Below are positions 26,687 to 35,378 of a stretch of DNA of 64,000 nucleotides, piece after piece. The notes beneath the pieces were generated by a model, which did not search any database, was not told the DNA's origin, and saw only the letters and a program-made list of their open reading frames with translations. Source of the stretch: Archangium lipolyticum (GTDB lineage: Bacteria; Myxococcota; Myxococcia; Myxococcales; Myxococcaceae); NCBI RefSeq assembly GCF_024623785.1, contig NZ_JANKBZ010000041.1, forward strand, positions 35,804-99,803, written 5' to 3'. The first letter of the stretch is position 1. Every line of letters starts with the position of its first letter. A program made the translations under genes and the position numbers.

Positions 26687-26947
26687 GTGAGAACCCGGAT
26701 TGGAGCACTCGTCCTTGCCGCCGCGGCCGGGCTCTTCGGCTGCGACACTCCTTCATCCGAGGGGTGCGCCTCGAAGCAGGTGGTGCCCGTGACGGACGTC
26801 CAGGGCGACGTCCTGCGCTGCACCGCCTCCGAGGATTGTCCCCGCTCCTCGCGCGTGTCGCTGTGCGTCACCGACACCGACTCCTTCGAGGAATGCATCC
26901 GCTGCGAGAACACCCAGTGTGTCCGCATCACCCCGGAGGCCTGCTAG
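26687..26947 (+). CDS. Small cysteine-rich lipoprotein
   Basis: A GTG start gives 86 residues with a lipoprotein leader ending GLFGC (Cys19). About nine cysteines occur in all, including pairs CIRC and NTQC, so disulfides or a metal site are likely in the periplasm. The stop overlaps the next gene by one base (TAGTG), so translation is probably coupled to the TPR lipoprotein. No family is recognised. Confidence 0.55.
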   Translation: MRTRIGALVLAAAAGLFGCDTPSSEGCASKQVVPVTDVQGDVLRCTASEDCPRSSRVSLCVTDTDSFEECIRCENTQCVRITPEAC

Positions 26948-27894
26948 TGCGACGCCTGATGCTGCTCCTGGCCCTCTCGCTCTCCACCGGCTGTTCCCGG
27001 CCGAGCGCCACCGACCACATGCAGCGCGCTCGCGATGCCATCTTCGAGAAGCGCCCCGACGAGGCGCTCGTGGAGTACCGCAAGGCGCTGGACGCCCTGC
27101 GCATCGACGATTCCGCCCAGGCCCAGGTCATCAAGGCCCGCGCCCTCAAGGGCGCCGCGGACGTGTACTGGCTGGAGATGCGCAAGGTGAAGGAGGCGGT
27201 GAGCGTCTACAAGGAGCTCATCGTCCAGTGCCCCGAGTCACCCGAGGCGCTGGAGGCCCGCGTGGTGCTCGCCGAGCTGCTGCGCGTGCACTTCCGGGAC
27301 CTGCGTGGCGCCATCGACCAGCTCACCGCGGCGCTGGCGCGCAACCCGCCCCAGGGCGCCGAGCTGCACTACCAGGTGGCCAAGCTGTACTTCGAGCTGC
27401 AGGACTACCAGCAGTGCGTGCTGGAGTCGCGCAAGCTGGCCGAGCGCTTCGCCACCAGCGCCTTCGTGGACGACTCGCTCTTCCTGCAAGCCCAGGCGCT
27501 GCACATGCAGGCGACGCAGGCCCAGCCCGGCACGCCCGAGGTGCAGCGCTTCCGTCAGGAGGCCTCGCGCACGTACGCGGACCTCATCGCCCGCTTCCCG
27601 GACTCGGAGCTCGCTCCGCACGCCACCTTCGAGATGGGCAAGCTGAAGGCCGAGGCGGGGGAGAACGAGAAGGCCATCGAGACCTGGGTCCAGGCCCTCA
27701 AGACCCACCCGGAGCCCGCCATGGTGCAGGACTCCATCGCCCGGGCCCGCCGCCGCATCGCCGCGACGTCGGCCGAGATCAGCCACACGTCCGCCTTCGA
27801 GCACAAGAGCCGGGCTCCCGTGGCAAGGCACCGCTCCTCGGTGGAGGCCGTCGGCGGCTCGGCCGAGGAAGCCGCTCGCGACCACGGCGACTGA
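26947..27894 (+). CDS. TPR-repeat lipoprotein
   Basis: A GTG start overlaps the previous stop and gives 315 residues. A short leader ends STGC (Cys16). Residues about 25-260 are tetratricopeptide-like helix pairs (DEALVEYRKALDAL, GELHYQVAKLYFEL-type, SRTYADLIARFPDSELAPHA, GENEKAIETWVQAL). The repeated pattern FPDSELAPHATFEMGKL is typical of BamD/YbgF-like TPR lipoproteins. A basic, low-complexity tail follows. It is probably a periplasmic scaffold. It is not called BamD because repeat number and neighbours do not match. Confidence 0.7.
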   Translation: MRRLMLLLALSLSTGCSRPSATDHMQRARDAIFEKRPDEALVEYRKALDALRIDDSAQAQVIKARALKGAADVYWLEMRKVKEAVSVYKELIVQCPESPEALEARVVLAELLRVHFRDLRGAIDQLTAALARNPPQGAELHYQVAKLYFELQDYQQCVLESRKLAERFATSAFVDDSLFLQAQALHMQATQAQPGTPEVQRFRQEASRTYADLIARFPDSELAPHATFEMGKLKAEAGENEKAIETWVQALKTHPEPAMVQDSIARARRRIAATSAEISHTSAFEHKSRAPVARHRSSVEAVGGSAEEAARDHGD

Positions 27895-27907
27895 GGCGCT
27901 CCGGCGG

Positions 27908-28837
27908 CTAGGCCGGGACGCCCTCCAGCACGGTCTCGAACAGGGGCGCGGCCACGTGGGGGTCGTCCGCGTCCGCCACGAGCAGCAGGTGGATGCGGCC
28001 CTGCTCCACCCGCGCGTCCACGCCCTCGAGCTTCACCTTCGCATCCACGCCGTCGAGGAACAGCGGCGTTCCATCCGGCGCCAGCACGCCCACCGCCGAG
28101 CCCATCACCGCGCCATCCGCGTAGGCATCCCGGGTGTCCTCGGCGGCGGCGGTGAAGACGAGGCGGCCGTCTGGCAGCGGCGAGGCATCCGTGAAGGACA
28201 GGCGCACGTTGCCCGCGCGGCCCAGCTCCCAGCGGCGCACGGTGCGCACCACGTCGGGTTGTAGGGGCTCGCCGGCCCCGAGCGTGCGCAGCACCCGGCC
28301 CGCGTCCAGGTCCACCACCGCGTCCGTGCCCTGGTCTCCGTTGCCGCGGTTGAGCAGCCGCAGGCGCACGCCCGCCACCGCCGCGCCCTCCACGTTGAGC
28401 GGGCCCAGCTCGCGGGTGAGCTGCGCGTAGACGCTGGTGAAGTCCACCTCGCGCGCCGGGCCGCCGATGCTCCCGTCCTCCGCCAGCGGCACCAGCGCGC
28501 CCTTCATCCGCACCGATGTGCTTCCCGAGGGCACCGCCAGCAGCGCCCCGTGCGGCGCGCCGTCGAGGCTTCCCAGCAGGCAGAGCGCCTCCAGGTCCGG
28601 CTTGAGTGCCTTGCGGGCCTTGGGCTCCAGCGGCAGCTCGCCTGGGAAGAGGCGCGAGAGCTGCCCCGGGGCCTCGCCCTCCCGAGGGAAGGTGGCCAGG
28701 AAGAGTGAGTCGTCCGCGACGACGTGGAGCCAGTTCCCGGCGCGCACGAGGCCACTCGCGGCCGACACGTGCGCCGTTCCGCCCGGCGTCTCGGGCGATT
28801 GCAGGGTGAGTTTCCGGCGCTGGGTGAGACGGAGCAT
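27908..28837 (-). CDS. Beta-rich protein of unknown function
   Basis: This 309-residue protein lacks a signal peptide or membrane helix. It contains recurring strand patterns (NWLHVVADDSLFLATF, VDLDAGRVLRTLGAGEPL, HLLLVADADDPHVAAPLFE) that suggest a beta-propeller-like or repeated beta fold, similar in feel to DUF6929-type proteins. I recognise no catalytic motif. It converges on the TPR lipoprotein gene with 13 bases between stops and lies divergent to the SitA-like toxin gene. Confidence 0.6.
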   Translation of the reverse strand: MLRLTQRRKLTLQSPETPGGTAHVSAASGLVRAGNWLHVVADDSLFLATFPREGEAPGQLSRLFPGELPLEPKARKALKPDLEALCLLGSLDGAPHGALLAVPSGSTSVRMKGALVPLAEDGSIGGPAREVDFTSVYAQLTRELGPLNVEGAAVAGVRLRLLNRGNGDQGTDAVVDLDAGRVLRTLGAGEPLQPDVVRTVRRWELGRAGNVRLSFTDASPLPDGRLVFTAAAEDTRDAYADGAVMGSAVGVLAPDGTPLFLDGVDAKVKLEGVDARVEQGRIHLLLVADADDPHVAAPLFETVLEGVPA

Positions 28838-28904
28838 GGGGGACCTCGGGAAGGGCCGTGGTGTGGCGATATCCTCACCCCAACTCTCTTTCTGGGGTGA
28901 TTCG

Positions 28905-29591
28905 ATGACTTCTCATGTCGTCCGGCAGGTCATCGCGCTGGTGGTGTTGTGCTGGGGGGCCTCGAGCGGGTGTGTGACGAATTACCTGTCCGAGCGCGAC
29001 ATCACCCACCCGAACAATGTGACCCCATCCCCTGGAGCCAGAGCCGCGCCTGGAAAGTGGGAGGGGCCATGGAAGGAGTATTCCTCCGCGAGTGCGTTGA
29101 GGGCGACCTTCTACTATGGCCCCTGGCAGTGCAACAGGCAGTGGATGGCGTCTTGTCAGCGGGAATGCGCTGAGCTGGGCCGCAGGCTCATGGGCTGCAT
29201 GTGGCTGGCCGATATCAAGTACGACTGGCGGGGTCCCGTCATGCCGCTCGAAGCCGGGAGTCGCTATGCCCTCTACCACTGCTGTTGCGACTTCCCCACG
29301 TTGAAACCGGCGGACAAGGAGCCCTTGCGCAAGCAGTGGGAGAACGCGCGGGAGGGCCTTCGCCGGAAGTTCGCCGATATCTACGGGGAGTGGCCCAAGA
29401 GCGGAAACACCCACTGGCCAGGGCATCACATGCGAGACCTCTGGCATGGAGGCAATCCGACGGACCTCGGAAACGTCATGCCCGCGCAGCCCGACATCCA
29501 TGGGGTCTACAACGAGGAGTACCCCCGATGTTACGAGGGGCGCCCGCCCTGGAATACGGTGGAGGCCGACCTGCCCAACATCGACCGATGA
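28905..29591 (+). CDS. SitA-like (TIGR02269-type) lipoprotein toxin
   Basis: The ATG at 28905 gives 228 residues with a lipoprotein-like leader ending ASSGC. The middle is cysteine-rich (QCNRQ, SCQREC, GC, CCC). The last 60 residues hold HWPGHHMRDLWHGG (His174, His175), GNVMP (Asn190) and DIH (His199), then YPRCYEG. This looks like an HH/HNH-type nuclease toxin end and matches my recollection of the myxobacterial TIGR02269 lipoprotein family. Some members are the SitA toxins passed between kin by outer-membrane exchange. The stop overlaps the immunity start (ATGA). Nuclease activity and SitA membership are inferred. Confidence 0.65.
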   Translation: MTSHVVRQVIALVVLCWGASSGCVTNYLSERDITHPNNVTPSPGARAAPGKWEGPWKEYSSASALRATFYYGPWQCNRQWMASCQRECAELGRRLMGCMWLADIKYDWRGPVMPLEAGSRYALYHCCCDFPTLKPADKEPLRKQWENAREGLRRKFADIYGEWPKSGNTHWPGHHMRDLWHGGNPTDLGNVMPAQPDIHGVYNEEYPRCYEGRPPWNTVEADLPNIDR

Positions 29592-30067
29592 CGATGCCAA
29601 CGTCCATGCGCGACCTCCTCGATGAGGTCTCCCGTGATCACTTCCCGTACCCGCCTGCCACCCTCGAGCAGCTCGATGCGTTCGAGCGGCGCGTGGGTTG
29701 GACGCTGGACCCGGAGCTGCGTGCCTTCTATCTGCATTGCAACGGCGCGGAGTTGATCAAGCCACTGCCGGACTGTCCCTACCGGATGTTGCCTCTGTCC
29801 GAGATCATCCGGGCACGTGTGGCCCTCCGAGGCAGAGACGAGGATTCACGCGGGCCTGCCTCCCTGTACGCCATCTGCGACGTGCAGGATGGCAACTACG
29901 TGTTGATCGACGTGAGCCGGCAGGAGCATGGGTGTTACCCCATCATCGATGGTGACCACGAGACATGGCCGAACATGGAGTACTGCCGTCAGTTCGCCGG
30001 CTCCTTCTCTGAGTTCTTGGAGGGGGCGTTACGAGCCCGCAGCCCAGGCTATTGGCTGAGAGGGTGA
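29588..30067 (+). CDS. SMI1/KNR4-family immunity protein
   Basis: The product is 159 residues and cytosolic. PPATLEQLDAFERRVGWTLDPELRAFYLHCNGAEL at residues 23-57 is the classic SMI1/KNR4 opening, followed by LPLSEII and a C-terminal FSEFLEGAL. This superfamily commonly provides immunity to polymorphic toxins by binding the toxin domain. Translational coupling to the SitA-like toxin gene makes that role very likely. Its last 19 bases overlap the end of a convergent HEAT-repeat gene. Confidence 0.85.
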   Translation: MTMPTSMRDLLDEVSRDHFPYPPATLEQLDAFERRVGWTLDPELRAFYLHCNGAELIKPLPDCPYRMLPLSEIIRARVALRGRDEDSRGPASLYAICDVQDGNYVLIDVSRQEHGCYPIIDGDHETWPNMEYCRQFAGSFSEFLEGALRARSPGYWLRG

Positions 30068-31191
30068 AGCCTCCGCCGGTGCTCCTGTGCCTGCTTGTCG
30101 CGCAGCAGCAGGTTCCACGTCTGCGGCTGTGAGGCCAACAGCTTGAGCCAGGTATCGATCTCTTCGTCCTGTTCCTTGCTCACACCCTTCAACTTCCGCA
30201 TCACTGGCTCGGCCTTCGAGAGGCCCAGCCGCGCGATGCTCTCCAGCATGGCGCTTCGCACCTCGCTCGTGGGCTCCGTGGCGAAGCGCTCCGTCAGCGC
30301 TCGCATCGTCCGCCCGGCCTCGCCCACCGACACCGTACCCAGTGCCTTCGCCGCCGCCGCGCGTACCTCCGGGTGTTCGGAGCGCTGGAACAGCTCGCGC
30401 ACGGTGTCCACCGCAGGCGCTCGCGCCGCTTCGATGGACGAGGCTCCCAACAACCCCGCCGCTGTCTCGGGGTGGTTCGCCTCCTTCGCGAGCGCCACCG
30501 CCTCCTCCGCCACTCCCTGGAATCGCCCGAAGTTGCGCCCGGCCTCGTCCTTCAGGTTCCCCACCACCGCCTCGCGCACCTCGGGCGCCGCGTCCTTCAC
30601 CCACCCGCGATAGGCGTGGCGCGTGGACTCGCTCCTGGCCAGCACCTCGCTGGCCGGCTCGCCCATGGCCCTCAGCGAGCGCACCATCACCGCCCGGCGC
30701 CTCGGATCCGACTCGCGCGCCGCCTTGTCCACCACCCGCTCCAGCACACCCCGCTCTCCCGTCAGGTTGAAGCGCGTCACCCACAGGGCCGACAGCGCCT
30801 CCAGCACCTCGGGGTCCTGCTCCGCTTCCACCTTCGCCCACAGTTGCTCCGGCGGCAGGCTCTCCAGGATGCCGCGCAGTTGCTCCACCACATAGCGGCG
30901 GTACGCCGGTGAGTCCTTGCCCTGGCGATACTCCTCCACCAGGGAATCCAGCGCGCACGGCACCTCCTGTAGGAGGCCTTCGGGCGGGATGCTCTTCTCC
31001 TCGGCGGCCGGAGCCGGTGCCGTCGGTGTCCGCTCCTCTCCCGCGCTCGCGTCATCTCGCGAGGCCACGGTGTTACGCGCCTCGGCCGGGGATTCCCTCG
31101 CCGTGCCCGAGCGCCACAGCCATAGGCCCACGAGCGCGGCGAGCAGCACCACTCCGGCACCCAGCCACGTCTTCCCCTCTCCCGTGCTCAT
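30049..31191 (-). CDS. Membrane-anchored HEAT-repeat protein
   Basis: This 380-residue protein has an N-terminal helix, LGAGVVLLAALVGLWLW (about 10-26), and a Pro/Ala/Glu linker. From about residue 80 onward it has HEAT-like repeats (RRAVMVRSLRAMGEPA, PEVREAVVGNL, PEVRAAAAKALGTV, SEVRSAMLESIARLGL). Such solenoids usually bind proteins. The domain should be periplasmic. Its start is three bases after the stop of the gene at 31195, so the pair is an operon. The 3-prime end overlaps the convergent immunity gene by 19 bases. Confidence 0.7.
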   Translation of the reverse strand: MSTGEGKTWLGAGVVLLAALVGLWLWRSGTARESPAEARNTVASRDDASAGEERTPTAPAPAAEEKSIPPEGLLQEVPCALDSLVEEYRQGKDSPAYRRYVVEQLRGILESLPPEQLWAKVEAEQDPEVLEALSALWVTRFNLTGERGVLERVVDKAARESDPRRRAVMVRSLRAMGEPASEVLARSESTRHAYRGWVKDAAPEVREAVVGNLKDEAGRNFGRFQGVAEEAVALAKEANHPETAAGLLGASSIEAARAPAVDTVRELFQRSEHPEVRAAAAKALGTVSVGEAGRTMRALTERFATEPTSEVRSAMLESIARLGLSKAEPVMRKLKGVSKEQDEEIDTWLKLLASQPQTWNLLLRDKQAQEHRRRLHPLSQ

Positions 31192-31194
31192 CGC

Positions 31195-32265
31195 CTACCC
31201 CTCGCACCTGTGGCGGATGGCCTTGAGAGGGAAGACCCGGTCGAAGTCGACCTGGCCCGCGTCATACAGCCCCTTGAAGTCGGCGTAGTCCCGCTGGAAG
31301 CGCGCGTCCTGCCGCGCGAAGTCCTTCAGCAACGGCAAGGCCTTGGCACCTCCGGCACGCATCGCGAAGCGCACGAGGGCCCAGCGCACGCATTCGTTCT
31401 TCTCCCGGGGGAAGGCCTCGCGGAAGGCACCCAGCACGGCCTGGGTGTCACGCCCCGAGGACATCACCAGCGCGGCCATCTCGCGCACGCCGGGGGCGGG
31501 GTCCTCGGTCAGGAACCTCGCCAGCTGTTGGAGCGACTTCCCCTCGATTCGCGCGTTTGGGTAGGTGCCCATCTCCAGGGCGAGGCTCCGCACATCGGAG
31601 TCGGTGGAGTCGAGCGCCACCTCCAGCAACCCGCCCATGTATGGCTCGAGCTCGCCGGTACGCCGGAAGTCGTTGTCCATCACCCGGCCGATGGTGCGCA
31701 CCGTGTTCATGACCACTCCCCTGGCGAGCGTGTCCCTCCTGGCCAGCGTGGTGAGGCGCTCCAGCAGGGCCGGCTCGAAGCGGTGCTGTGTCTCCAGCGC
31801 CATCAGCGCGCTGGCCTGGTGGTCGGGGTCCGGGTGCGTCTCCGCCATGCGGGCGAGCCGCTCCACTACCTCGGGGGCGCGCACGGCTTCCGTCTCGCGC
31901 ACCGCGCGCAGGTAGAGCGACAGCTCGGGCTCCCGCGCCGCCTCGGCCCACTCGAGCACCTGGAGCGCGGCGCGGGCATCCCCTCCGATGACCTCGGCGA
32001 GCCGCTCCTCCAGGAAGCGCTGCGCGGCCAGATCTCCTCCGGCGAGGGCCTGCTGGATGGCGGCGCGCACGCCCTCGAGCCCGTACGGCGCCTCCCGCTT
32101 CAAATAACCCTGGTGGCAGGTGAGCTTCGGGAGGCGTGGCTCGGCGATGGGCCGCTCATCCACGGCGGAGGCGGAGGGGGCTCCCAGCGTGGCGAGCAGC
32201 GCGGCGGCGAGGCGCCAGCTCCGGGCTCCTCCGGCGCACCCGGGCGTTCGCGAGGCGTTCGACAT
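31195..32265 (-). CDS. Secreted HEAT-repeat protein
   Basis: The ATG at 32265 has GGAGAGAG upstream and gives 356 residues; a longer frame to 32442 lacks these signals. The signal peptide ends near PSASAVDE. The rest is a solenoid of short helical repeats (LSLYLRAVRETEAVRAPEVVERLARMAE, SDVRSLALEMGTY, PGVREMAALVM, ECVRWALVRFAMRAGG). It is the first gene of a two-gene operon with the membrane-anchored HEAT protein, three bases apart. The two may form a periplasmic complex. Partner and pathway are unknown. Confidence 0.7.
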   Translation of the reverse strand: MSNASRTPGCAGGARSWRLAAALLATLGAPSASAVDERPIAEPRLPKLTCHQGYLKREAPYGLEGVRAAIQQALAGGDLAAQRFLEERLAEVIGGDARAALQVLEWAEAAREPELSLYLRAVRETEAVRAPEVVERLARMAETHPDPDHQASALMALETQHRFEPALLERLTTLARRDTLARGVVMNTVRTIGRVMDNDFRRTGELEPYMGGLLEVALDSTDSDVRSLALEMGTYPNARIEGKSLQQLARFLTEDPAPGVREMAALVMSSGRDTQAVLGAFREAFPREKNECVRWALVRFAMRAGGAKALPLLKDFARQDARFQRDYADFKGLYDAGQVDFDRVFPLKAIRHRCEG

Positions 32266-32467
32266 CTCTCTCCGACCCTCTGTATAGGCATCCGGGCACG
32301 GGAGCGGTATAAACCCGACGCCGTGGAAAGTTCTCCCACCCGCAGATAACGGTAAAACCTGAAACTGGCGGCGCGGTGTAGACGAATGCATGGCGGGAAA
32401 CAAGCGGCCAGCCGATGACGGAAGAGTGTCGCCGGTGGGCACACACGCCGCGTGCTATGGAGCCCTC

Positions 32468-33763
32468 ATGAACCACTCGCAGAGCAAGGCCCTCTTCTCC
32501 CGCGCGCAGGAGCGTATCCCGGGTGGAGTGAATTCCCCGGTGCGTGCCTTCCGTGGTGTCGGCGGTGAACCCGTCTTCTTCAAGGAGGGCGCGGGCGCGT
32601 GGCTGACGGACGTGGACGACAACCGGTACGTGGACCTGGTGGGCAGCTGGGGTCCGCTCATCCTCGGCCATGCCTACCCGCCCATCGTCGCGGCCGTCAC
32701 CGAGGCGGCCCGGCGCGGCACCACCTTCGGCGCTCCCACGGACCTCGAGGTGCAGTTCGCCGAGCTCATCTGCGCCACCGTGCCCAGCGTGGAGAAGGTG
32801 CGCCTGGTCTCCAGCGGCACCGAGGCCACCGTGGCCGCCATCCGGCTGGCGCGCGGCTTCACCGGCCGCGACCACATCCTCAAGTTCGAGGGCTGCTTCC
32901 ACGGCGCGGGTGACCCCTTCCTGGTCAAGGCGGGCAGCGGCGTGGAGACGCTGGGTCTGCCCGACTCGCCGGGCGTGCCCAAGGAGGTGGCGGGCCTCAC
33001 GCTGACCGCCCCGTACAACGACCTCGGCGCCGTGGAGCGGCTCTTCGCCCAGCGCGCCAAGGACATCGCCTGCGCCATCATCGAGCCGGTGGTGGGCAAC
33101 ATGGGCGTGCTCATCCCCGAGGAGGGCTACCTCCAGGGCCTCCAGGCGCTGTGCCGCGCGCACGGGGTGCTCTTCGTGCTCGACGAGGTGATGACGGGCT
33201 TCCGGCTGGCGCGCGGCGGTGCGCAGGAGGTCTACGGCCTGCGTCCGGACCTGAGCACCTTCGGCAAGGTGATTGGCGGCGGCATGCCGCTGGCGGCCTA
33301 CGGCGGGCGCCGCGACATCATGTCCAGGATCGCCCCCGAGGGCCCGGTGTACCAGTCGGGCACGCTGTCGGGGAACCCGGTGGCGGTGGCCGCGGGCATC
33401 GCGAGCCTTCAGGCGCTGCGCGCGCCGGGCGTGTACGAGCGCCTGGACTTCGTCGGCCGCGAAATCGAGGCGGGCCTGCGCGCGGAGGCGGAGGAGGCGA
33501 AGATTCCCGTCACCATCAACCGCGTGGGCAGCATGTTCACCGTCTTCTTCACCGAGGGGCCGGTGTTCGACTACGCGAGCGCGAAGAAGGCCGACACGGC
33601 GCGCTACAGCCGCTTCTTCCACCAGATGCTGGAGGAGGGCGTGTACCTGCCGCCCAGCCAGTTCGAGGCGGCCTTCCTCTCGCTGTCCATCAACGAGCCC
33701 GAGGTGGCGCACATCCTCCGGGCGGCCCGCAAGGCGTTCCGCGCGCTTGGACAAGGCGTCTGA
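32468..33763 (+). CDS. hemL: Glutamate-1-semialdehyde 2,1-aminomutase
   Basis: This 431-residue PLP enzyme converts glutamate-1-semialdehyde to 5-aminolevulinate in the C5 heme pathway. It shows the usual landmarks: RIPGGVNSPVRAF at the N-terminus, SSGTEATVAAIRLARGFTGR for phosphate and cofactor binding, LDEVMTGFR, and TFGKVIGGGMP with the Schiff-base lysine. Length matches the family (about 430). The ATG at 32468 gives the family-typical N-terminus; an in-frame ATG 26 codons upstream does not. Its 3-prime end overlaps a Ser/Thr kinase gene by 17 bases. Confidence 0.96.
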   Translation: MNHSQSKALFSRAQERIPGGVNSPVRAFRGVGGEPVFFKEGAGAWLTDVDDNRYVDLVGSWGPLILGHAYPPIVAAVTEAARRGTTFGAPTDLEVQFAELICATVPSVEKVRLVSSGTEATVAAIRLARGFTGRDHILKFEGCFHGAGDPFLVKAGSGVETLGLPDSPGVPKEVAGLTLTAPYNDLGAVERLFAQRAKDIACAIIEPVVGNMGVLIPEEGYLQGLQALCRAHGVLFVLDEVMTGFRLARGGAQEVYGLRPDLSTFGKVIGGGMPLAAYGGRRDIMSRIAPEGPVYQSGTLSGNPVAVAAGIASLQALRAPGVYERLDFVGREIEAGLRAEAEEAKIPVTINRVGSMFTVFFTEGPVFDYASAKKADTARYSRFFHQMLEEGVYLPPSQFEAAFLSLSINEPEVAHILRAARKAFRALGQGV

Positions 33764-35147
33764 ACAGGAGGCGCTCGCGCGCCCGGAGTCCATTCCCTTC
33801 GGCTCCTACACCCTGGTGCGGCGCATCGGGTACGGGGGAATGGGAGAGGTGTTCCTGGCGCGCGAGGAGGGGCCGGGCCGCGCCTGCGTGGTGAAGAAGG
33901 TGCTGCGCGGCCTGGCGGGCAACCCGCAGTTCCTCGCCCGCTTCCGGGACGAGGCGCGCGTGGTGGTGCGCCTGTCCCATCCCAACATCGCCCGCGTGTG
34001 GGCCATGGGCGAGGTGGCCGGAGAGCTCTACCTCGCCATGGAGTACGTGCAGGGCAAGACGCTCAACCGGCTCGCCTGGCGGCTGCGCAAGCAGGGCCGG
34101 GTGCTGCCCCTGGGCCTGGTGCTGCTCATCGGCGAGCGGATGTGCCAGGGCCTGGCCCACGCGCACGACGTGACGGACGAGCACGGGCAGCCGTTGCACC
34201 TGGTGCACCGCGACCTGTCGCCCGCCAACGTGTGCATCTCCTACGCGGGCGAGGTGAAGATCATCGACTTCGGCGCCGCCCAGTCCACGCTCAAGGAGGC
34301 GCAGACGGCGCCCAGCGTGGTGATGGGCAGCATCGCGTACATGGCGCCGGAGCAGGCGCGCAAGAAGCCCGTGGACCGGCGGGCCGACGTGTACGCCACG
34401 GGCGTGGTGCTCTGGGAGCTGCTCGCCTGGCACCCGCTGCCGCAGAAGGGGGATGTCGTCGAGCGCTGGAAGCGCGCGGCCTACCCCAGATGGGAGCCGC
34501 CGGGACAATACCGCCAGGGGCTGCCGCCGGAGGTGGACGCGGTGGTGTTGAAGGCCCTGTCCGCCGAGCCCGGCGCCCGCTTCCCGGATGCGGTGGCGCT
34601 CGCCGAGGCGTTGCGCGCCCTGCGGGAGAAGTACGCGCCCGGGGTGGACGACGCGGACCTGGCGCGGCTGATGGGCGAGGCCTTCCCCAAGGAGAAGGCG
34701 GTGGAGGACGAGGTGCTCGCGGAGCTGTTGCGCGCCAATCCCTCGCCCCAGCATCCGCTCTCCGAGAAGGAGCTGCCCACCTTCGCGCCCCCCACCGCGC
34801 TGGCCTTCGAGCACCGGGCGCTCGACGCGCCTGCGGACTTCGTGCCCTCCGCCGAGGTGGAGCTGGTGGAGGAGTCCCGGCCCCGGACACCGGCTTCCGT
34901 CGAGGCCCGGACCCAGACGCCGGCGACCTCGCGCGAGGTGCGGGTGGCCTTCGACGTGGATGTCACCGGTGAGGTGGCGGTGGCGGGACGGGACGGGACG
35001 TCTGGGCTGGTGCAGGCCATCGAGGAGGGCGGCGAGGACGAGGCGCCCGTGCCGGCCAGCGCTACGTCCCGGGCGTGGGGGATCGCCGCCGGGCTGTTCC
35101 TCGCCGCGCTCGTGGCGGGTTTCCTGGCCATGTGGCTGTTTCGGTGA
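33747..35147 (+). CDS. Membrane Ser/Thr protein kinase
   Basis: No ATG lies before the kinase domain in this frame. A TTG at 33747, inside the hemL end, gives 466 residues and is the best start. The kinase domain begins near residue 20 with GYGGMGEVF (28-36), the lysine of CVVKK (about 50), VHRDLSPANV, IDFGAA and GSIAYMAPEQ, all intact. After the domain come a long acidic Pro/Thr-rich segment and one C-terminal membrane helix (GIAAGLFLAALVAGFLAMWLF) with no outer sensor. It is of the Pkn2 family and probably active at the inner membrane face. Overlap with hemL implies coupling; targets are unknown. Confidence 0.85.
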   Translation: MDKASEQEALARPESIPFGSYTLVRRIGYGGMGEVFLAREEGPGRACVVKKVLRGLAGNPQFLARFRDEARVVVRLSHPNIARVWAMGEVAGELYLAMEYVQGKTLNRLAWRLRKQGRVLPLGLVLLIGERMCQGLAHAHDVTDEHGQPLHLVHRDLSPANVCISYAGEVKIIDFGAAQSTLKEAQTAPSVVMGSIAYMAPEQARKKPVDRRADVYATGVVLWELLAWHPLPQKGDVVERWKRAAYPRWEPPGQYRQGLPPEVDAVVLKALSAEPGARFPDAVALAEALRALREKYAPGVDDADLARLMGEAFPKEKAVEDEVLAELLRANPSPQHPLSEKELPTFAPPTALAFEHRALDAPADFVPSAEVELVEESRPRTPASVEARTQTPATSREVRVAFDVDVTGEVAVAGRDGTSGLVQAIEEGGEDEAPVPASATSRAWGIAAGLFLAALVAGFLAMWLFR

Positions 35148-35378
35148 TGTGAGCGGGGGTCGCATCCAGCGGCCCCCCGTTCCTCGCGGTTCAGCTCCGC
35201 TTCTCCGGTCCTTTAGGGGAGGCTGCTTCCGAGGGAGCGACTCCTCACGGGGAATTTCGCGCTCTTCCCGGGGGCTATCTCGGATTGAACACTGCCGTGG
35301 GGCCGCTGTGGGACGGTATTTTTCGCCCCAGTCACCGCCGGGTCTCGTGTGTTACACGCGGCCTCCAGGAGGCATTCG

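Noticed and set aside
26947..27894. BamD outer-membrane assembly lipoprotein.
   Set aside because: TPR style is similar, but size, tail and neighbours do not support that identity.
32345..32440. A sigma70 promoter for hemL around CTGAAAC.
   Set aside because: The matching -10 region is poor, so it is not listed as a feature.
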